Both the position numbers and the translations under genes were made by a program. Source: Bactericera cockerelli (lineage: Eukaryota; Arthropoda; Insecta; Hemiptera; Triozidae). Taken from it: a stretch of DNA of 64,000 nt. The stretch covers positions 15,142,346-15,206,345 of the forward strand of contig CM044966.1 of NCBI GenBank assembly GCA_024516035.1, given 5' to 3'. Under the pieces are notes generated by a model. It saw only the letters and a list, made by a program, of their open reading frames with translations. It was not told where the DNA came from and searched no databases. Of this stretch, positions 14,201 through 29,594 are shown piece by piece (the stretch's first letter is position 1; each line of letters opens with the position of its first letter).

Positions 14201-17200
14201 AATTTTTTCGATAACAAGAAAAGAATGTGTTTGTGTAATGAATACGCGCACTTTCAATTGGCATTAAAAAATTTTATACAAGGTGGTTCACAAGTGAAAT
14301 AATGACTTGATTTTTTTTAAAACCGAGTTTTTTTAATTTTTTATTTAGGATTAAAAATTCTCGTCTAATTTTACACATTTTTCGTTAGTCATATTGAAAA
14401 ACAAAACTAAAGTGTTGTACAGGGTGAGACATAATTTTTTTTGTAACACCCTGTATATGGACAGTCAAAGAGACGCAAAATTAAATATAAAGACTAAATA
14501 TGCAAGAAAAACTTTGATTTTTAATTAAACTAAAAAGTTATGGTGTTTTAACTAATATTGTCGCATGGACCACCCTGTAGATATTTTCTTAAACCATCAT
14601 ATGGGTAGTCGAAACTGTCTAAAATTCAACGAGGAGTCCAAATCTGAAAGAAAAAAAATGAATTCAAAAAGCCATGCTCAATTTTGTGTCTACACCTACC
14701 TACTTTTTATTTCAAGTTTTAAAATCATTCAGTGTGGACACCAAATTGAAAATGGCTTCAAATTCGTGTTTTTTACTTGTTTTTCCCACATGATTCGAAG
14801 TGTTCGTTGAATTTTATACAACTTAGAGTACCTACATGATAGTTTAAGAAAATATCTACAGGGTGGTCCATGCGACAATGTTAGGTAAAAAACCATAACT
14901 TTTTAGTTTAATTAAAAATCAAATTTTTTCTTGCATATTTTGTCTTTATATTTAATTTGCGTCTCTTTGACTGCCCATATACAGGGTGTTACAAAAAAAT
15001 TATGTCTCACCCTGTACAACACTTTTGTTTTGTTTTTCGATATGACTAACAAAAAATGTGTAAAATTAGACGAGAATTATTAATCCTAAATAAAAAATTA
15101 AAAAAACTCGGTTTTAAAAAAAATCAAGTCATTATTTCACTTGTGAACCACCTTGTATAAAATTTTTTGATGCCAATTGAAAGTGCGTGTATTCATTACA
15201 CAAACACATTCTTTTCTTGTTATCGAAAAAATTAACCGAACTTGAGTTCTTCAAGATTTAGAAAAAAAATTGGTCGAAAAAAAACCACCCTGTATGTAAT
15301 ATTTTTGTTTAAAAAAGTACTCAGGAATCATTTAGAAGTAAAATTATCAAATAAAATTCAGGTCGATCTATTTAAAAATCGAAAGTTGACACCTCAATTT
15401 CTGACTTTTGAACCACCCTGTATAAAAAAAATTCATAACTGAAACCGCATAATTAGCACATGTACCCTAGATTTTTTTATTTTTCAAGAACTCTTTCAGG
15501 GGCCGAGTAATTTGAGGTGTCCAAGTTTGGTGGGACACCCTGTATTTATTTCGCAATCTTATTGCCTTTTTCACATATTTAAAACAATATTCTGCACTCC
15601 TTTTTGTACATACATCATTCTCGTCCAACATACATCCTGAGATCATTGAAATTGATTTTCTTAGTGGTTGTGTAGATATCTTTGTGAAAAACTTGAATGA
15701 CACTAAAATATATCAAAAAGATTGACATTAATGAAGTTTAAAATTAAAAATACTTGAAGAATTTTGAGAGAGAAAATTGAAAACTGCAGGTGCCTGGCTA
15801 AATATGATAACTTATAAAAAATTAAAACAAATATGATAACTTATAAAAATATATCTCTGGAACTCTGTATATCTTTCTGTACAAGGCTATGGAAATTACC
15901 TGTGAGAACTCAGCGAGGGGGGGAAGGGGTCGAATAGGCGTGACCGCCGAGTACAGAGCTCCGCCCTCACTGGCGCGCACGCTGTAGATAATGTTGTGGG
16001 GCGTGGCGTCCATGTCTTCATCCGCGTACGAGAGATGCGAGGGGAGGAGCAAGTGGGAGGAGTCAGAGACGAGCTCTAGCGTCTGATTGGCGGAGCGGTG
16101 AGGCGCGTTGTCATTGGTGAGAGCGACCGAGACGGAGATAGTTCCGATGTACTGGAGATATAGATGAGGGATCAATCAATTTTACTGTATATTTATACAT
16201 TATTGTATAAATATACTGTATATTTAAGTTTACAATTAAGGTAAAGATAAAATTAAATTTGATATATATGTATTTAAAATACATTTAAAGTACATTACAC
16301 ATTTAAAATATATTATTAAACATTAAAATATGTCGATAACTTCTGTATTAAAAAAAAAGATGGAAACAGAAAGTTTGAAGAATAGAAATTAGAACAGAAA
16401 GTTTGAAGAATAGAAATTAGAACAGAAAGTTTGAAGAATAGAAATTAGAGCTGTAGATAATGTTGTGGGGCGTGACGTCCATGTCTTCATCCGCGTACGA
16501 GAAATGCGAGGGGAGGAGCAAGTGGGAGGAGTCAGAGACGAGCTCTAGCGTCTGATTGGCTGAGCGGTGAGGCGCGTTGTCATTGGTGAGAGCGACCGAG
16601 ACGGAGATAGTTCCGATGTACTGGAGATATAGACGAGGGAGATGTTGAGTGATATAGGGAACGGATGTCTTTGTCAAATATATCGATATATCGCTCGAAA
16701 CATATCGATATATTTTTCTGAGGGGTATTTTTTTCTAGAGATAGTTCCGGTGTACTGGAGATATAGACGAGGGAGATGTTGAGTGATATAGGGAACGGAT
16801 GACCTTTTTAGTAAATATATCGGACCTCTCAAATCGGACATTTTTTTTCATCCATGGAGTATGAAAAGAAATGTGAAAAAACAGAAAAAAAAGAACAAAA
16901 GAAAAAAAATGTATTAACTGATGGATGTGCTGTGTACTGGCAATCAGCAAAAATGCTGACAGCATCTTTGTTATATTTTTTTTATAACAAATATAACATT
17001 TGTTTCTCTCTATCGATATATCGCTCGAAACATATCGATATATTTTTCTGAGGGGTTTCTAGAGAAGGCCGGGAATTGGCGGGAAAACGGTTTTTTGGTT
17101 CTGTAGACCTACAAAAAGTTGCTCAGTCCTAATCGGGCAGTATAAATAGGGCGATAATATTATTATTATTCTTAAATGAGTCAATTACCTGGAAGTCCTC

Positions 17201-20200
17201 CTTGTCAATGCTGACGGCAACGAATTCAATCCTGTCTGTCCTAGACTCACTGTCGTCATGGGAGTACAGGATCAGACTCCTACTCAGCTGGGTGCCACTG
17301 AAACTGAAGAGGACATGGACACAAGAGGTAATATTATTCAAAATCCAACAAAAAAAATTGACCAAAAAGTGCAAAAATGAGGCCCTAGACTTGTCGATAC
17401 AGAATTTTTCGTGGAATCTAGAATGTAGGAAACATGGTATTCTACCATTTAAAACAAATTTGTAGAAAATCGGTTGATCTGTTTTGGAGATACAAGTGAT
17501 TTAATGTAAAATCTCAAAATTGCCACGTGTATACAATCACGAGAAAGCATTGTGTCCATAATTGGCAGATTATTTTTTTTAATGAATATTTATTTAAATA
17601 TAGCATCATCGTGAACGCGACGGTAGCCATACAGTGGAGAATGACTCAGCACTTCCACCACTGTCTTTACAAGGATGCTAATAATTGACAAGGGCCCCCA
17701 GAACCAAGTCTACTCTCTGTTTCTATTCCCCCAGCAAGACATAAACACGAGTATAAGCAAAACTAAGCATACATTTGCTTATCCCAATGCTGATCTTATC
17801 CCTGTTTATAGTCCCCCGGACGGACTGCTGGTCTACTCCCTCTTTCTAGTGTATTGGGTGTGTATGAATAGTTCTGGGCTTAATAGCTTTACTTATAAAA
17901 CTTTGCCCTTATAAGATTTTCAATTATTATTATTTAAAATAAAAAAAAGTTATCATATTTGTGTTAATCACTTTCGTGATATCACAACTACTCAAACTCG
18001 CTTTACAAAATCTACGCTGAAACCGGGACTTGAACCACCGACCTCCAGGTTACAAGTCCGCCGCCTTATCGATCAAGCTACTGAGGTCTTATTATTTAAA
18101 AAAAAAAAAGTGTAGTTACCTGGTGATGTTCCTGGTCACAATCTTCTTGCTGGTCACAGCCTCGGTGAGGTCAAGGCGACCATGACGGGGCGGGGAAGTG
18201 ACGCGGTAGAACAGAGAGGACACGCCGTGACACACGATGCCTCCCGAGAGGCGCTCCTGTCCCCCTTCCACTACCTAGGGGGGGGGGGTCAAGGGAGACA
18301 TAAAGTTATACAATAGAATAACAACACTCGTTAAATAAACATGGTTTTTTTTTTATATATTAATATGTAAAATATTTATCCTACAAAATATATAATAATG
18401 CTTTTTTTTGTGTTATTATGTCACAATTTTAGTGGTTAGCGCAGAATCATATGACTTTACCACTTTACCACTTACAATATCTTGAATTTTTTGGCCCATG
18501 ATTCTGCCACTGGTCGCTGCTTCACATCAAAGCAGCAACTCATTTTTCCTCATGAGTGGACCCCAAACATCCAAGAAAAGAGCAGAAAAATTCCTACACC
18601 GCTGGGGATTGAACCCAGGTCACCATGTGTTCAATGACTAGCGCGCTAACTCACTCTGGCACAGTGACTACTTCCTATAAAAAATATAAAAGACCTGTTT
18701 GACTGCCGGAGTAAAGGGACTTTTCAGTCTTACCTCGGCAGTATAAACAAGGTATATTCTATTCTATTCTCTACTGGAAAGTAACCACCAGGCGAGGTTA
18801 TTTCTCAAAGCATTTTCTACCATTTGACCCTCAGAGTCTTATTATTATGTGGTCACAAACTGAAATTATTGAGGAAAAGTGCATGCACTGGGTGGGATTC
18901 GAAACAACGGATCCCTACGCTTCCTGGATTACCAAAGTAGCGCCTTGACCACTTGACTACCAGTGCACAATAGATGACTCGTTGACTCGCATTAAGATTT
19001 TTCTTAAAAAGGGCGCATTACGATTCGGCCCAAAAAGGTTTATGAAAAAGGTTTTCGATTTCCGGTAAAAAAAGTCACCGAACGATTCGTCCCAATACGT
19101 TCTCTTGACAAAAAATTAAACAACACGATTCGGCCCAGTACAATATTCTAAGTACCGCACATAATGAGGGATTTTTTATTATTCAACATTAAATTACGAA
19201 ATTACCTTCCATGTATATCAGGCTTTGGCCTTCTATGTATTTCACCTAACCCTACTTTAAACCTAAGGCATTGCTTTCTATGTATTATCCCTACTTTAAA
19301 CCTAAGGCATTGCCTTATATGTATTATCCCTAAACCTACTATATTCTTGAGGCATTGCCTTCTATGTACTTTACCTAACACTACTTTTGGCATAATGGGA
19401 CTACCTGTCTTGCGCTGACAGTCTAAATAAAGCACTACTTATACTTATACTTTAAACCTAAGGCATAGGTTACTTACCTGTAGGTTGCTGATGGTGACTG
19501 TCAGGGGTGTAGAGTTGACTTACCTGTAGGTTACTGATGGTGACTGTCAGGGGTGTAGAGTTGACTTACCTGTAGGTTACTGATGGTGACTGTCAGGGGT
19601 GTAGAGTTCACTTACCTGTAGGTTACTGATGGTGACTGTCAGGTGTGTAGAGTTGGCTTACCTGTAGGTTGCTGATGGTGACTGTCAGTTTCCTCAGCAG
19701 ACTCACGTCAGGCGTGTACACAAAGCTGAGGTTCTGGCCCGACACCACTTCACAGTGGGGCGCTGATACCTGCAAGCAGAATAGATGAAACACAGTTAGG
19801 AGTGTTAGAGCGCTTACACAACGGATCCCTGGACCCTAGAACTTCGGGTAGCCCTGGTAACACACAGAATAATCTAACCATGTTATTATAATAATAACAC
19901 TCTTTAGTGGAAGGTTATCACCAGGCACGGTTATTGCTCAAAGCATTTTCTATCACCTAACCTCTAACCCTCAGAGTCTTATGTGGTTATTATGAGTCTT
20001 ATTATCAAATTAATGAGAAAAAATCACTGGGTGGGATTCGAACCAACGGATCCCTACGCTATCTGGATTACCGGAGTAGCGCGTTAACCACTTGACCACC
20101 AGTGCACACGCATTTTCAACAGACTTGCTTGGAACTTGATCGATAAGGCGGCGGACTTGTAACTTGGAGGTCGGTGGTTCAAGTACAGGTTTCAGGGTAG

Positions 20201-23200
20201 ATTTAGTAAATCGAGTTTGAGTAGTTGTGATAACACGAAAGTGATTAACACAAATATGATAACTTTAAAATAAAAAAATAAATAAATAAATAAACTTACT
20301 TGGAAGGTCAGTGTGTCCGTCACATTGGAGTAGGTTGTGCGATGCAGGGAATAGTACAGCTCTCCCGTGTTGATCTCGGCCTGAGTGAACACATCTCCGG
20401 AGGTTAGACCCACGCTGTTGCCCCGCCTGAGTGGGACAGAGAAACAAAACTATACAACATGCCCATTCTCCTTGTCCATTAGGACTATAGAGTCCCATTA
20501 TTCCAGCAGTAAGCCCAAGACGTATTATAACCAATAACCATTCATTTAGAACACATTAATATGTTTTATTTTTTCCAGTGATCAATTTCAGCATTCCTCA
20601 GAATGTATAATTTTTCTCTAAAAAACCCCTTCATATTTCAATTGATTTTTATCACAGTCAAAACATAAGACTTTCTTACGAAGTCCCAATATTCCAGCAG
20701 TAAGTCCAAGACGTATTATTGTGTGGTAAAAATCCCAAATGGAAGGATAACTTGTCATGTCCCGGCTGGGTTTTGAGCCCGCGAAAACCGGAACCTCTGG
20801 ATTCACAGAGTGCCGCTTTTACCACTGAGCTACCGGGACATGTATGTAACTTAACAAGAAATTTATAAGATATTTTTTTAAATACAAAGATAACAATAAC
20901 ATAACAAATTTGAATAATTATAAACTCATTTTTCCCCTTGATAACTAATTTCTAATCGTTTGTTGTTGTTGTAGCCAGCTTGGCTACAGCTGGAGGGGTG
21001 AGTGATGGTCTCCAGCCAACTTTATTCCAAAGTTGGCTCGTCCTGAACCACATATTTCTATGTGCGCGATCAACCATCATGAGGAGGACTTGGACTTTTT
21101 TTTATAAGCCATTAAACCCTTAGGAAACTGCAAGCTAGCCTGGCTTATAAGGGTTGGCTAGTCTGTTCTCTGTTTATAGTCCTCTAGCGAGACACTGGTC
21201 TTCTCCCTCTTTAACGTCCCCCAGCTAGACTATTCTAATCGTTTCTTTTAGCTCAGTGGTATGATACTCGCTTGTCATACGGAAGGTCCCGGGATCGAAC
21301 CAGGAGCTGACAAGAAAATTGTATTCTTTGTTACATTAATAATTGTAAGGGATACCATCTTATTTATTTATTATACAAAACAATCAACAATGAATTATTA
21401 TGAACAAGGAAAAAAACCTGAACAATATTTACAAAATAATACCTAGAAAAAAAAATTAAATTTGAATTTACAATTGTCTTGTAATCTGGGGCGAAGTTAA
21501 TGCCTTAGGCATTCTCTGCCACTTAACCCCGAATACAAAAAAAACAAAATTTCTCAGGAGGTTATGAAACGCCCAGAAAATAATATGAAAAATAATTGAA
21601 ATCGGAGCAAAAAAATATTTTTTTTTTTTTTTACAAAAACCAACACAATACTTCCGATTTCTAATATTAGAAGTTTATCGGAAGTAATATGTTATCGAAT
21701 CGTTATATGAAATGATTGATCCAAAATTTACCAAAAATTAACCCTTTGATGTAATCCGGGTCTTGTAAGTCTTGTAATCCGGGGCGAAGTTAATGCCTTA
21801 GGCATTCTCTGCCACTTAACTCCGGATACAAAAAAGAAACATAAAAAATATGTAACTTAACAAGAAATTTATAAGTAGTATATTGTAGTATACCTATTGA
21901 ATCGTTATATGAAACGATTGATCCAAAATTCAACAAAAATTAACACTTTGATGTAATCCGGGTCTTGTAAGTCTTGTAATCCGGGGCGAAGTTAATGCCT
22001 TAGGCATTCTCTGCCACTTAACTCCGGATACAAAAAGAAACATAAAAAATATGTAACTTAACAAGAAATTTATAAGTAGTATATTGTAGTATACCTATTG
22101 AATCGTTATATGAAACGATTGATCCAAAATTCAACAAAAATTAACCCTTTGATGTAATCCGGGTCTTGTAAGTCTTGAAATCCGGGGCGAAGTTAATGCC
22201 TTAGGCATTCTCTGCCACTTAACTCCGGATACAAAAAGAAACATAAAAAAAATGTAACTTAACAAGAAATTTATAAGTAGTTATTGCCTATGGCAATCTC
22301 TTCCACCTAAAGGGTTGGGTGGAAGAGATTGCCATAGGCAATTACCCCGCCCTTTAGTTAGGACATAGGTTTTTATATATTTTCTATTCTTTTTCATTTT
22401 TATTGTATACATTGTTTCCATTTTTTTCATTGTTAAAATAATTATTCGTATGTGCATTATGCATAATGTTCATTTATATCTAATAAAGCGTTGTATAAAT
22501 AATAATAAAAATGAATCGTTATAGGAAATGATTGATCCAAAATTTAACCCTTTGATGCCCACCTGGACAGGTTCCCATACGAGAGCGGACGCAGTATCTT
22601 GTAGACGATTGTGTTGGGCGGCACGGGGAGGGGGCGGTGACCCAGCTCAGGTGGGCGGGGACTAGGAGCAGCTCTCGCGAGTGGGCGTCGAATGGGACGC
22701 TCCCATTGGAGGCGGGGGCGAGGGAGAGGGAGACGAAGCGAAGGGGGAAGAGAGAGGGGGCGGGGGGCGTGTCCGGGGGCGGAGCGTTGCGCAGAGACAC
22801 GGTGAACTGGAAGAGAATGCGCATGCGCAGGGTATTTATATTCAAATAAATAGAGAGGTGCTTTGTTAAACTGTTGGCATAATGGGACTACCTGTCTTGC
22901 GCTGACAGTCTAAATAAAGCACTACTTATACTTATATGTACTAGGAGCTTTGGGTGGAAGAGATTGCCACAGGCAATAACCTCGCCCTTTAGTTAGGACA
23001 TAATATGTTTTCAAATATTTTCTATTCTTTTTCATTTTTATTGTATATATTGTTTTTTTCATTTTTTCTCTGTTAAAATTATTATTTGTATGTACATAAT
23101 GTCCTTTTGTATCTAATAAAGAGTTGTATAATAATAATAATGGCATAAAACTGTTGGCATAATGGAACTACCTGTCTTGCGCTGACAGTCTAAATAAAGC

Positions 23201-26200
23201 ACTACTTATACTTATACTAGGAGCTTTGGGTGGAAGAGATTGCCACAGGCAATAACCCCGCCCTTTAGGTAGGACATTGGAAGAGAATGATGTTGGCATT
23301 AGCACCGCCCTTGATCAAGTTTTGTTTTCTTAATTTTAGTATCAATGTATGTATAATATATTCTATGTCATTATTTTGTAAATAAAACTTGATCCAACTT
23401 GTTTAATTAACTTCATTCTCTGTTTTTTTCCTGTATCTTTGCTTAATCTTATTGTTTTTCTTTATAATTTCATTCTATTTTACTATATTTATATATTTTT
23501 GTTCTACCTAATAAAGCTTACTATAGTAATTGAGAGCAAGATTTTTAATTTGACTACCTCGACTGGATCTAAAATGCTACTGAAAGTTCTCGTGATTCGA
23601 GAAAGTTCGGAAAATACCGAGTTGGTTTCGGCAGTTGAGCACATTAACCCTTGATGGGAAGTTAACTCAATTATTATTAACCTTTTATTGTTCGGCCCGA
23701 ACAATAATAATAATAATAATAATAATAGGAGCAGAAGTCACCGTGGTCGAGTGTAAGTAGGCGGGGACACAACGAGGACCCTGGCCCTATACCCTAGACC
23801 CTCTACCCCAGACCCTGGTACCTACAGCTTGATATGTACGATTTTCGGGACTCCGTTGTGGCCGCTTACATTTAATAACATGGTTGGAATGTTTTCCGTG
23901 GTACCAGGGGCTCATTTCATAAAAAAAAAACTTTACACTTCATACTTGATCAGTTACGAAATAGCTAAGTGTAAAGTATTTCCGTTTCATAAAGCTTTAC
24001 AAGTCACTTTATAATTTTCCTTTGAACTGTCTCTCAAACGCACATTCCTAAAGTGTAAATCGTGGGTTCGAAACCTAGCCGGGACATGACAAGTTATCCT
24101 CCCATTTGGGATTTTTACCACATAATAATAAGTCTTGGGCTTACTGATGGAATAATGGGGCTTAATAGTCCTAATCGGGCAGTATAAATAAGGCGATATT
24201 ATTATTATTTAATTCATTTTCTTGTGTCTTAAAGTTTTCTCTATTTTATTCAAATAAATAATAAGCACTAGTACAAATGGAAAAAAATGTGTGGTAGAGT
24301 TCACTTGACAAATGACTTTAAAAATCAATTCGTAAAGTTTCTTTATGGAACAGAATTTGAATCTTGAAGTGTGAACACATCAAGTATGAAAAGTAAGTGC
24401 TTAATGTAATAGGCCACTCATGGACAAGGCATAATACGGGATGGACAGGGTACAGTACATATCACACATGTCTACAAGAAAGCCTATAAGTCTCATTATT
24501 CCAGCAGTAAGCTCAAGACGTCTTATTATTGCGGTAAAAATCCCAAATGGGAGGATAACTTGTCACGTCCCGGCTGGATTTCGAACCCGCGACCTCTGGC
24601 ATCTCTGGATTCACAGAGTGTCGCCTTTACCACTGAGCTACCGGGACAGACGGTAATGATAGTAATGATAAAAAATCAAAACCTCGTATCAAAACTCAAA
24701 TGGGAGGATAACTTGTCGTGTCCCGGCTGGGTTTCGCAACCAGAATCTCTGGATTCGCGGAGTACCGCCTTTATCACTGAACTACCGGGACAGACTGTTT
24801 AACAGCTACTGTAGCTGCTGTTTCATGGCTACGCATTAAAAAAGGCTGTGAAACATAACTATATCTTTAATAAATAAAATGAGTAGTCACCGTGGCAAAG
24901 TGAGTTAGCGCTAGGCATTGCACGCGCACGCACGGTTACCTGGGTTCGATCCCCAGCGGAGCAGGATTTTTTCTGCTCTGTACTTGGGTGTTCGGGGTCC
25001 AGTCATACCTCGTTAGGAAAAATTGAGTAGCTGCTTTAATGTTAGCAGCGACCAGTGGCGAAATTATAGGCAAAAATTAGATATTGGGTTATTAAAGATA
25101 CGGAAAAGTCCTATAATTCTGAGCTACCTACTAAAATTGTGATACATAATAACACAAAGAAACACATTATTATTATTATCATCATCTTTAATAAATAATT
25201 TGTATCTTACCCTGAAGCTGTCCTCAGTGGGAGTGCCTTCCCGGTGCAGGTATCGAACCTGCGACCTCTTCACTTGGAGGTCAGTGAACTCGCTCGCGCT
25301 CTGCCAGTTATCGGTCGCTTGTTGTGTACTTGGCGTTTGTTTTGCAGCACCACCGCCGCCGCCCGCAGCAGACGAAGGCTCCACTTTGAGTGTTTGCAGG
25401 GAGCCGAATTCGGGGGGCGTGGTTATCTGCAACACAGATACAAGAAGTATGAATAAAAAAATGTCCTCCCAATATTTTACAAAAGAGTCTTTCACAGTAT
25501 AAATTTGGTCGTTCGAATCCCACCCAGTGCACGAATTTTTCTTCATGAATTTGAGTTTGTGACCACTTAATAATAAGACTCTGAGGGTTAGGTGGTAGAA
25601 AATGCTTTGAACATTAACCTCGGCTGGTGGTTACCTTCCACTAAAGAGTATTATTATATTATATAATTATGGTTCAAGTCTGTTTTGCAGTATTTTTGAG
25701 AAAACTTTGTTCGTGGTGTTTAGTAAGGATATTCCTCTGAAGTTTTTACACTGATGTTTATCGCCTTTCTTGTGTATTACAGAAAATAAAAATTCGCAGT
25801 ATTTTGATACGCTATATATATGCTCCGAAAAAAGAAAAGAGCTCCAGCAAGGAAAATTTTTACTTACTGTACGTAAATTTAGTACATATAAAGTTTTTAC
25901 AAAAATGTACTTGCCTGTAATCCCCCCCCCCCCCCCCCCCCCCAACTCGATTTCCTCTCATCCTAGACGTCAGTCACCCTTCATGACAAATATTCGAAGG
26001 GATTGGCTGTGACGCGTCTCACAGACTAGTCATATACGATATACCCCCTTCTAATGCATTTATTATTAATTGAACATTAACAGCAATACTACATACTGGG
26101 TGATATAATATGGGATAATACCCTCCATTCCCAGCGAATGGAGTGTAAAACCCCCGTCCAAATCCAGGTCGTTAAATGAAAATAGGATCGTTGGCGTTAA

Positions 26201-29200
26201 GAAGGACATCCAGCCGTAAAAAATGAGCCAAAACCAACCATGAGGTTGAACAACGTCGACCCTGCTCAAGCGGAATAAGAGAGAATATTAGAGGAGAAAA
26301 TTTATCAGGCAGGGATGTAAGGCTTTTTGATTATACTGTGAGCTGCAGATTCGAAATCCACGACTCGTCAAAAAATAATAATAATAATAAGTTTTTATGC
26401 TTATATTGTATTGTATATATGTCTAATAATAATAAAGTTGGTTGAAGAGAGCAAGTCGAAAGTTCGACATTCGATATTGAAATAAAGAAAAGTGAGAAGT
26501 TTGTATGAACAAATAAAGACTTGCTTTAACGAAACACGTCTTTAGTTAGGTTCGAAAACACGAACAAATTTCCAGAAAAAATAGACACAGGCATTATAGA
26601 CTGGTTTGGAGAGTTCCACAAGTGAAGTCTCAATTATCACACCGACCTTTATTACCCACATTATTGACCTCACCCAGCCTGGGTAGGGTCAGAAATGCCA
26701 GCCTCTCGGGTTCGGAAGGGACAAAAATTTTCTGTTCAAAAAGTCTGCCCCAACCAGGACTCGAACGCAGGATCTCTGGACTACGGACAGTAGTCACAAC
26801 CGTTACGCCACGGAGGCTGGCCTGAACCGGTACGGAAGAAATAAACTGATGTGACACCACACGACTTTCTTTGACACTCGAAAATAAGTCAAATTGATCG
26901 ACAATAAACCGCCACTGACGACTCAACGATAAGAGTTAGCTAAAACTTAATGTTGAAATCGTAATCAGCACCTCAAAATCATTAGATGCCACTAAGATTA
27001 ATAAGATTAATAGTAAAAAAAGTTAGTCCAAGCGGGACCCTCCAAAATATTGGTAAATTGGGGCCGGGTTATAAAAAGTTCAAGATATCAAAAAAATGAT
27101 ACCCCTATTATTTTTTCATTCTAAAAAAATGAGGAAGGTAGACAAAAATGGAGACAGAGTAATTTTTCAATTCTTGCATCGTTTAGATTTCGGCTTTTGG
27201 GCTTGGAATCGAACCCTCAACCGTTCATTTGCAAGTTCAAATACTCCTATGTTAAAACCAATCAATTTCTCAATCCAAAATACGTGAAATAGATTTTTTG
27301 GATTTACTGTATGGTCAATATTGTCATATCACGACGGGCTGCTGCCACATAGGTAAACCAGAATGAAGGATTTATAGAGTCGCTCTTTCAGTATCTAAAG
27401 AGGTTGAGTTTGTTTACCATGCCAATCATAATAATTATGCATTAATTACTAGAAAAGTGTGATGATTTTCACATATTATTGATTAATTACTAGAAATGTG
27501 TGATGATTTTCACATATTATGCATTGATTACTAGAAATGTGTGATGATTTTCACATATTATGCATTAATTACTAGAAATGTGTGATGATTTTCACGGAGC
27601 TAGGACTTGAGAAAATCCTCTTTTTTCTTTCTCATCTGGGGGTGCTGCAGTTCCGCAGCTCCTTAGCACCGGCTGGGGACCTAGGTACATTTTACTCGCA
27701 CACACGTGATTGGTTGAAATAAGGAACCTATCAACCGACATCGACAACTCTCGTTCTCAACTTTTTTTTAAAGGGAATTTTAATTTAGGAAGATTTTTGA
27801 GGGACATTTTATTCAAAAGGGGTTCTTTTAGAAGACCTTATTTCTAGGAATATTTTTGGAGGACTTATTAAAGGGTTGGGTAGAAGAGATAGCAATAACC
27901 CCGCCCTTTAGTTAGGACATATGTTTTTATATAATTATTTTCTATTCTTTTCATTTTTATTGTAAATATTGTTTCCATTTTTTTCATTGTTAAAATAATT
28001 ATTTGTCTGTACATAATGTCCATTTATATCTAATAAAGCGTTGTATAATAATAATTTAAAAAAGTCTGGCTGGGGGACTATAAACAGGGAGTAGACCAGC
28101 ATTGGCTTGGTTCTGGGGGCCCTTGTCAATTATTAGCCTCCTTGTAAAGACAGTGGTAGAAGTGCTGAGTCATTCCTCTACTGTCTGGCTACCATCGTTC
28201 ACGATGACGCCACCCTATGATGATATATATGATGATTAAAAGAAGGGTTTTAGGAGGACCATTTTCTCAAGGACGATATTTGGAGGACTCTTTTTATCAA
28301 AAAAGATTTTTTGAGAACGTTTTTTTTTTCAAGGATAATTTTTGGAGATTTTTTTTCAGATGATCTAGATTTCAAGGATAAATTAGGGACAAATGGCCCA
28401 GGTCTCTCGGTTACAACACATTACCAGATTTCCCCCTACAGCTTACGAAATACGAGGACTGTAGACTAAAGTGTAGGTAAATCTTTTGAATAATGAGTTG
28501 TATGTTATCGGAAGACTTAACTTCCCACAAAAAATCCATTATTTATGTGGTCAAAATTCATAAATAAATAATAATAATAGACGGCACGAAGGGAGAAATT
28601 GAATGATTCCCTCCTATTCACAGAACCTATCACTTGTGAGAAGTTCTACACAGAAAACTACATAACGCACTCGACGGTAAAAAAACACGAATAATACGCC
28701 TTCATTAAAATTGAGTTCTGCAATATGCAGACTTCAGTTACTGAATGAATTATGATATTTATGATGCAATACCTAGTTATTTTTCAAGTTATCATAATAA
28801 TATGATATTATGTTATGATATTATGACACAAATAACATATTATGTTATTTGTGTTACTTTCGTGTTATTACAACTACCCCAACTTGCTTTACTAAATCTA
28901 CGCAGAATCCAGGACTTGAACCAGTGACCTCCAGGTTACAATTCCGCCGCCTTTAAGATACAATACCTAGTTATTATTAAGTTATCATATATTATTTGTG
29001 TTAATCACTTCCGTGTTATCACAACTACCCAAACTAACTTTATTAAATCTACGCTGAATCCGAGACTTGAACCAGTGACCTCCAGGTTACAAGTCCGCCG
29101 CCTTTAAGATACAATACCTAGTTATTATTAAGTTATCATATATTATTTGTGTTAATCACTTCCGTGTTATCACAACTACCCAAACTAGCTTTATTAAATC

Positions 29201-29563
29201 TACGCTGAATCCGAGACTTGAACCAGTGACCACCAGATTGCTAGTCCGCCGCTTTATCGATCAAGCTACTGAGGTTACCTATGATGTTATTTTAATTGAA
29301 GGGAGGTAGCACTACTGGGTGGGATCCAAACCAGAGATCACGAATCCATGTGCTAGATTGTTTATACAGGGTGGTCAAAAAGTACCTTTCCTATGTAAAT
29401 ATTTAGTAACATTTGATCAACAGGACAGAAAACTTTAAAATAAAATGCAATAGTCAGTAGTTTTTATGGAGATTTTTTTACGTAGGGTGTGAAAAGTTAT
29501 GCCGGTTAAATCGTCTAGTATTTGATGTCCGCATGAGATAATATTTCTTGGCTCGATTCCTTC

Positions 29564-29594
<31 letters not shown>

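Larger units (their letters stand above)
25659..27435. other. Intron 15, central part
   Basis: A C-run (25921-25943), two partial family B SINEs and unclassified AT-rich DNA. A short minus-strand stretch (25672-25790) reads HKKGDKHQCKNFRGISLLNT and KILQNRL, the start of a reverse-transcriptase palm typical of a LINE; it is a small fragment only. Confidence 0.6.

Noticed and set aside
14565..15442. Open frames inside 13890-15544
   Set aside because: Short, AT-driven, and mirrored in the opposite arm.
22637..22869. Plus-strand Gly/Glu/Arg-rich frames
   Set aside because: Antisense shadow of exon 17.
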